NCBI GenBank assembly: GCA_007125435.1
Contig: SLDF01000222.1
Span: 1 to 17,769, forward strand
Source: Saprospiraceae bacterium
GTDB taxonomy: Bacteria; Bacteroidota; Bacteroidia; Chitinophagales; Saprospiraceae
Reading direction: 5' to 3'
Length of the DNA: 17,769 nucleotides
Position numbers and translations under genes: made by a program. Of the stretch, positions 14,236 to 17,769 are shown piece by piece. Below the pieces are notes generated by a model. That model was given only the letters and a program-made list of their open reading frames with translations, did no database searches and was not told the DNA's origin. Each line of letters starts with the position of its first letter. Positions within the stretch are counted from its first letter, which is position 1.

Positions 14236-16365
14236 TTGACAACATTACGCACATATAACGGAGTACTGGACACCCCTGTGGAATATCTCAAGGGTGTAGG
14301 ACCTGTAAGGGCTGAATTATTAAAAAGTGAATTGGGCTTATATAAAGCGGGCGATCTGCTCAGCGACTATCCCACAAAGCACGTAGATCGCTCACAGTTT
14401 CACAAGGTTGGCGACATCAATGAAGATGGGCAATATGTCCAACTGATCGGAGAGTTTGTGAGTCTGAATATGATTGGTGAGAAAAGGGCCAAGCGACTTA
14501 GCGGTGTATTCAGAGATAAAAGCGGACAGATCGAAATGGTCTGGTTTAAAGGCGCTAATTACATGGCAAAATTCCTCAAACCCTATGTGCCTTATGTGGC
14601 CTATGGGCGGGTAAGCTTTTTCAGAGGCAGGCCAAACATCCCACATCCCGAATTAGAGACCCTCGAAAATCCTGATCGGCTAAAAGCCAACAGCCGCATC
14701 ATGCCCTCATACAGGAGCACCGAAAAACTTAATACCAAAGGACTGGATAGCAAGGCCAGACGTAGAATAATACAAGAGTTTCTTCCCAAAATAAGAGAAC
14801 GTGATATTCCTGAGTTTTTACCGGATGATGTGTTGTCAAAGTTGAAACTCATATCTGCCTATCAAGCCAGAATACATATACACTTTCCCAAAAATCAGGA
14901 CATACTTTTGCAAGCCGAAAAAAGACTGAAGTTTGAAGAACTGTTCATTCATCAGATCAGGTTGCTTTACAGCAAGGCATCTTATAAAGCAGAAAGCCCA
15001 GGTCATGTGTTTTCTACCATTGGTCAGCATTTCAATCATTTCTACAAGAATATTCTACCATTTGATCTGACGAATGCCCAAAAACGCGTGATAAAGGAAG
15101 TAAGAACAGATGTAAGAACCGGCAGACAAATGAACCGTTTACTACAGGGCGATGTCGGCAGCGGTAAAACTGTAGTTGCCCTGATGACCATGCTTATGGC
15201 CATAGACAATGGCTTTCAGGCCTGCCTCATGGCACCAACAGAAATATTGGCTCAGCAGCATTATCAAGGTATATCCGATCTGCTAAAAGACACAGAACTA
15301 AAGGTCGGCTTTCTCTCAGGCTCTGTGAAGGGGAAGCCGCGCAAGCAACTTCTGGAAGACCTGGCTAGTGGTCATATTGACATCCTCATAGGCACCCATG
15401 CTTTATTAGAAAAACCCGTCGTCTTCAGCAATCTCGGACTCTCTGTGATTGATGAGCAACATCGATTTGGCGTGGCTCAAAGGGCAAAACTATGGGCTAA
15501 AGGCAAGCAACACCCGCCCCACGTACTGGTCATGACGGCTACCCCTATACCCAGAACACTGGCCATGACATTATACGGCGATCTGGATGTCTCCATCATA
15601 GATGAACTGCCACCCGGCAGAAAACCCGTAAAGACCAGCTACAAATCAGAGCTAAAACGCCCTGAAGTCATCGCCTTCATGAAAGAACAAATAAAGAAAG
15701 GAAGACAAGTCTATGTCGTCTACCCACTTATAGAAGAGTCAGAAAAACTGGACCTAGAAGATTTGAACAACGGCTATGAAAAGCTCCTGCACTACTTTCC
15801 GACCCCGGACTATCAAATATCAGTAGTACATGGACGAATGAAACAAGAGGAAAAGGATTTTGAAATGCAGCGCTTTATTGATAAAAAGACGCAGATCATG
15901 GTCGCCACCACTGTCATAGAAGTTGGAGTCAATGTACCCAATGCCTCAGTCATGGTGATAGAAAATGCCGAGCGGTTTGGTCTATCACAGCTCCATCAGC
16001 TGAGAGGACGCGTGGGTCGGGGTGCAGACCAATCCTACTGCATACTCATGACCAATTTCAAACTCAGCGCCGACGGCAGAGAACGCCTCGACACTATGAG
16101 AAGGACAAACGATGGCTTCGAGATTGCTGAAGTTGATCTCAGGTTGCGTGGACCGGGCGCTATAGAGGGCACTCAGCAAAGTGGCCTCCCGGGTTTTAAG
16201 ATTGCAAACCTTGCAAAAGATGGAGCCATCCTCACCGCTGCCCGCAGAATGGCTCAAGCGATACTGGATGAAGACCCTGAGCTCTCCAATGAAAAGCATA
16301 AAAGACTAAGAAGCCACCTGGGCCGATCCCTTAAGCAAGCTAAATCATGGTCAAGGATATCGTAA
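14236..16365 (+). CDS. recG: ATP-dependent DNA helicase RecG
   Basis: The protein has 709 residues, standard RecG length. The N-terminal wedge domain has DTPVEYLKGVGPVRAELL (12-29) and an OB-fold with RLSGVFRDKSGQIEMVWF (about 87-104). Helicase motifs follow in order: TNAQKRVI (279-286), Walker A GDVGSGKT (305-312, Lys311), PTEILAQQ (334-341), the DEQH box (406-409, VIDEQHRFGVAQR), TATPIPRTLA, then VVHGRMKQEEKD, ATTVIEVGVNVPNA and QLHQLRGRVGRG in the second RecA lobe, and the RecG C-terminal region LRLRGPGAIEGTQQSGLP. It remodels stalled forks and branched DNA. The start is a TTG; no in-frame ATG lies upstream, and the protein begins where the family does. It is divergent from rbfA and followed by repeat copy C. 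Confidence 0.97.
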   Translation: MTTLRTYNGVLDTPVEYLKGVGPVRAELLKSELGLYKAGDLLSDYPTKHVDRSQFHKVGDINEDGQYVQLIGEFVSLNMIGEKRAKRLSGVFRDKSGQIEMVWFKGANYMAKFLKPYVPYVAYGRVSFFRGRPNIPHPELETLENPDRLKANSRIMPSYRSTEKLNTKGLDSKARRRIIQEFLPKIRERDIPEFLPDDVLSKLKLISAYQARIHIHFPKNQDILLQAEKRLKFEELFIHQIRLLYSKASYKAESPGHVFSTIGQHFNHFYKNILPFDLTNAQKRVIKEVRTDVRTGRQMNRLLQGDVGSGKTVVALMTMLMAIDNGFQACLMAPTEILAQQHYQGISDLLKDTELKVGFLSGSVKGKPRKQLLEDLASGHIDILIGTHALLEKPVVFSNLGLSVIDEQHRFGVAQRAKLWAKGKQHPPHVLVMTATPIPRTLAMTLYGDLDVSIIDELPPGRKPVKTSYKSELKRPEVIAFMKEQIKKGRQVYVVYPLIEESEKLDLEDLNNGYEKLLHYFPTPDYQISVVHGRMKQEEKDFEMQRFIDKKTQIMVATTVIEVGVNVPNASVMVIENAERFGLSQLHQLRGRVGRGADQSYCILMTNFKLSADGRERLDTMRRTNDGFEIAEVDLRLRGPGAIEGTQQSGLPGFKIANLAKDGAILTAARRMAQAILDEDPELSNEKHKRLRSHLGRSLKQAKSWSRIS

Positions 16366-16418
16366 TTGAGTATGACAGTTTGAAGTTAATTTGGGTGTTT
16401 TTCATTTAGTCACTTTGG

Positions 16419-16553
16419 GCATCACCCTTCTCCCCAAAGCTTTGGGGAGAAGGGTCGCTACGTTTCAGGGCTCCCTAAACGGTCGGCCTCTGCTTCGCTA
16501 TCGCTACACAGAGTCTGGCTCCTAATGTCGCCACCCTTCCACATCGCTGATGC
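16419..16553 (+). repeat. Dispersed structured repeat, copy C
   Basis: Same orientation as copy A and very similar to it. It is bounded by GCATCA (16419-16424) and TGATGC (16548-16553). Its first hairpin is a perfect 30 bp palindrome (16425-16454, CCCTTCTCCCCAAAG and its complement), whose sequence is unrelated to the 15 bp stem of copy A apart from the CCC/GGG ends. The core dyad GTTT-C-AGGG / CCCT-AAAC (16461-16479) and the stem CTCTG..CAGAG (16488-16513) are kept. It lies 53 bp after recG. The remaining sequence from 16366 to 16662 shows no gene. Confidence 0.9.
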
Positions 16554-16662
16554 ATCACCAGAAAAAAGAAGTAATCTCGTATTCGATAGCTGAACATATG
16601 TTGCTGTGATAGGTGCACTCGGCGGGTCTACACACTAGATTATGTGCTTGTTACTTTTAAGA

Positions 16663-17121
16663 TTATTCTCCAACTCTTTCCAAGATTTGATTCTTGAGTC
16701 TTTTTGCAATTCGAAAATCAACCTTTTCTAATTTCTCGATTAAGGGTTTTATTTGGGTTATCAATCCAATTTCTTTTGCTCTTATCATCACACCTAAAAT
16801 CCCTAATATTTTGATGCCCAATTTTTTAGCGATTCTCCTTCCCTTTTTCTCATCAATTATCAACAAACTTGGTGCATTTTCTAAGGCTAATGTAATTCCA
16901 CTAGACTCACCTTTGTCTAATTCTAAGTTTAAAAGCTTAAATTTCTGTATGTCTTTTATTTGTTCGATCCTTATCCAATCAGGGGTTTCAAGCCCGTATT
17001 CTTCTGCAATTAGTGGTGTAATTACGACTTCTTCATATACCTCTTTCAGTAGTTCTAATTCTCCAATATTTGTTAGGGCTATCAAACTGCTTGTATCTGA
17101 TACAATTATCTTTTCAGGCAT
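16663..17121 (-). CDS. PIN-domain toxin, DUF3368 family
   Basis: The protein has 152 residues. It shows the PIN-fold acidic residues: Asp9 in VSDTSSLIALTNIG, Glu40/41 in PLIAEEYG, Glu72 in LDKGESSGITLAL and Asp90 in LLIIDEKKGRRIAKKLG; GILGVMIRAKEIGLI is a further DUF3368 hallmark. PIN toxins are ribonucleases, and these four acidic residues would hold the metal ion(s). The ATG overlaps the stop of the upstream antitoxin-like gene by 8 bp (ATGCCTGA), which indicates translational coupling. The pair is more AT-rich than the housekeeping genes beside it and lies next to a dispersed repeat, consistent with an accessory, possibly transferred module. The catalytic residues appear intact. Confidence 0.88.
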   Translation of the reverse strand: MPEKIIVSDTSSLIALTNIGELELLKEVYEEVVITPLIAEEYGLETPDWIRIEQIKDIQKFKLLNLELDKGESSGITLALENAPSLLIIDEKKGRRIAKKLGIKILGILGVMIRAKEIGLITQIKPLIEKLEKVDFRIAKRLKNQILERVGE

Positions 17122-17341
17122 TTTCCAAGTCTTCTTCTAACTCTTCAAAATCATATCCGAACAAGGACACATTATATTGTCCAAGTATCTCAAGAAAAGA
17201 TCTCTTTGAGATACCAACTATTTCCGCTGCTTGTCCAGAACTCAATCTACCATCTTCAAATAGTTTAGAGGCTATCATCATCTTAAGCTCAAAATCATTC
17301 ATTTTCAAGCTGTCAGGTAATTGAATTGTTAGCACGCTCAT
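17114..17341 (-). CDS. UPF0175 family antitoxin
   Basis: The protein has 75 residues. The N-terminus SVLTIQLPDSL is a short beta-strand typical of UPF0175. The middle (about 31-54, GRLSSGQAAEIVGISKRSFLEILG) is a helix-turn-helix with the family pattern of A-A-E-x-x-G-I-S-x-x-x-F, followed by the conserved GYDFEELEEDL end. UPF0175 genes commonly precede DUF3368 PIN genes and are assigned as their antitoxins. It probably neutralises the PIN protein and represses its own promoter through the HTH. The ATG at 17341 has only a weak purine-rich stretch upstream. The inverted repeats just upstream (17466-17562) are candidate operator sites, though they are more than 100 bp away. Confidence 0.88.
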   Translation of the reverse strand: MSVLTIQLPDSLKMNDFELKMMIASKLFEDGRLSSGQAAEIVGISKRSFLEILGQYNVSLFGYDFEELEEDLENA

Positions 17342-17769
17342 ATTTTTCTTCTTAGTGGTTCTCTAATCTCATTGAAGGTATACATATTCTTCAACATCTG
17401 CAATATTTATGCAAATAAGTTCTTAAAGGATCTTTTTAGTTCCCTCGTTATCAATATTTTATAAAATACTGTCTAACGAAACAAAGGATTATTGATTTAC
17501 AGTATCTTACAGGTAAGATTTTAACCCTAATTATACAGTAGAAAAACAATTAGGGCTTAAAACCGACGAAGAAGATTCACAAATACAAATAAAGAAAACA
17601 AAACAGGGTGAGTACTTGGCTTCAAAATAAGGCGCTTCGCTTGATTTCGTTCAATCACCAGGCTACATCTAATATCTCCTGAAATCATCTGGAGCTTAGA
17701 GAATTTTGATTTAGACGACTTGTGAAGAAGGAGCATAGCCCCAAGCTACGTGACTGATGAACAAGGAAG
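17342..17769. other. Non-coding, palindrome-rich region upstream of the toxin-antitoxin pair
   Basis: No gene is seen in these 428 bp. Three dyads follow each other: ATACTGT (17466-17472) with ACAGTAT (17499-17505); ATCTTAC-AG-GTAAGAT (17504-17519); and a long hairpin with TTTTAA+CCCTAATT (17519-17532) pairing with AATTAGGG-C-TTAAAA (17548-17562). The first two share one base pair of overlap, so they may form alternative structures. The far right (about 17620-17769) has a different, less AT-rich composition, with a dyad CTTGT (17719-17723) / ACAAG (17761-17765), and runs off the window. Confidence 0.5.

Noticed and set aside
16425..16454. Perfect palindrome after recG as an intrinsic terminator
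   Set aside because: It has no T tract on either strand and belongs to the repeat family, where the matching hairpin in copy A is not at a gene end in the same sense. Some transcription arrest remains possible.
8127..16553. Repeat copies as a CRISPR array
   Set aside because: The copies are ~135 bp, lie far apart, occur in both orientations and have no regular spacers or cas genes nearby.

Overview
The window looks like a chromosomal segment of a Bacteroidota bacterium, most likely from the Saprospiria/Lewinella side of the phylum. This rests on a complete type IX secretion (T9SS)/gliding core locus in the order porP/sprF-gldK-gldL-gldM-gldN, on lipoboxes ending in SSC or LAC, on the near absence of Shine-Dalgarno sequences, on several TAnnTTTG-type -7 elements, and on a conserved 95-residue Bacteroidota protein of unknown function. 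The lineage below phylum is inference.

Layout. Positions 1-282 hold the 3' end of an MFS transporter (UMF1-like). It converges on a minus-strand lipoprotein with a beta-helix fold (302-1801). A strong minus-strand terminator (1871-1900) separates that gene from the T9SS locus, which runs on the minus strand from about 7889 to 1929. GldL and GldM form the inner-membrane motor, GldK and GldN the periplasmic ring attached to the outer membrane, and PorP/SprF is an outer-membrane beta-barrel partner. From 7890 to 8939 there is no confident gene. That stretch carries two inverted copies of a ~135 bp structured repeat. Next come a PhnP-like metallo-beta-lactamase-fold hydrolase and the conserved 95-aa protein (minus strand), then a plus-strand run: an outer-membrane beta-barrel protein, a small lipoprotein, a Ppx/GppA phosphatase and a metal ABC permease fused to a DtxR/MntR-type regulator. 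rbfA (minus) and recG (plus) are divergent housekeeping genes. A third copy of the repeat follows recG. The right end is AT-rich and carries a UPF0175/DUF3368 (PIN) toxin-antitoxin pair and about 430 bp of non-coding sequence full of inverted repeats.

Most worth a second look: (1) the dispersed repeat family, three copies here, bounded by GCATCA/TGATGC, with a hairpin whose sequence differs between copies while its symmetry is kept, and with a second stem showing three compensatory base-pair changes; (2) the single-polypeptide fusion of a TroC/ZnuB-like permease with a complete metalloregulator, with no ATPase or binding-protein gene nearby, comparable to chlamydial YtgCR; (3) the palindrome-rich DNA upstream of the toxin-antitoxin pair. 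Nothing else in the window departs strongly from known families.
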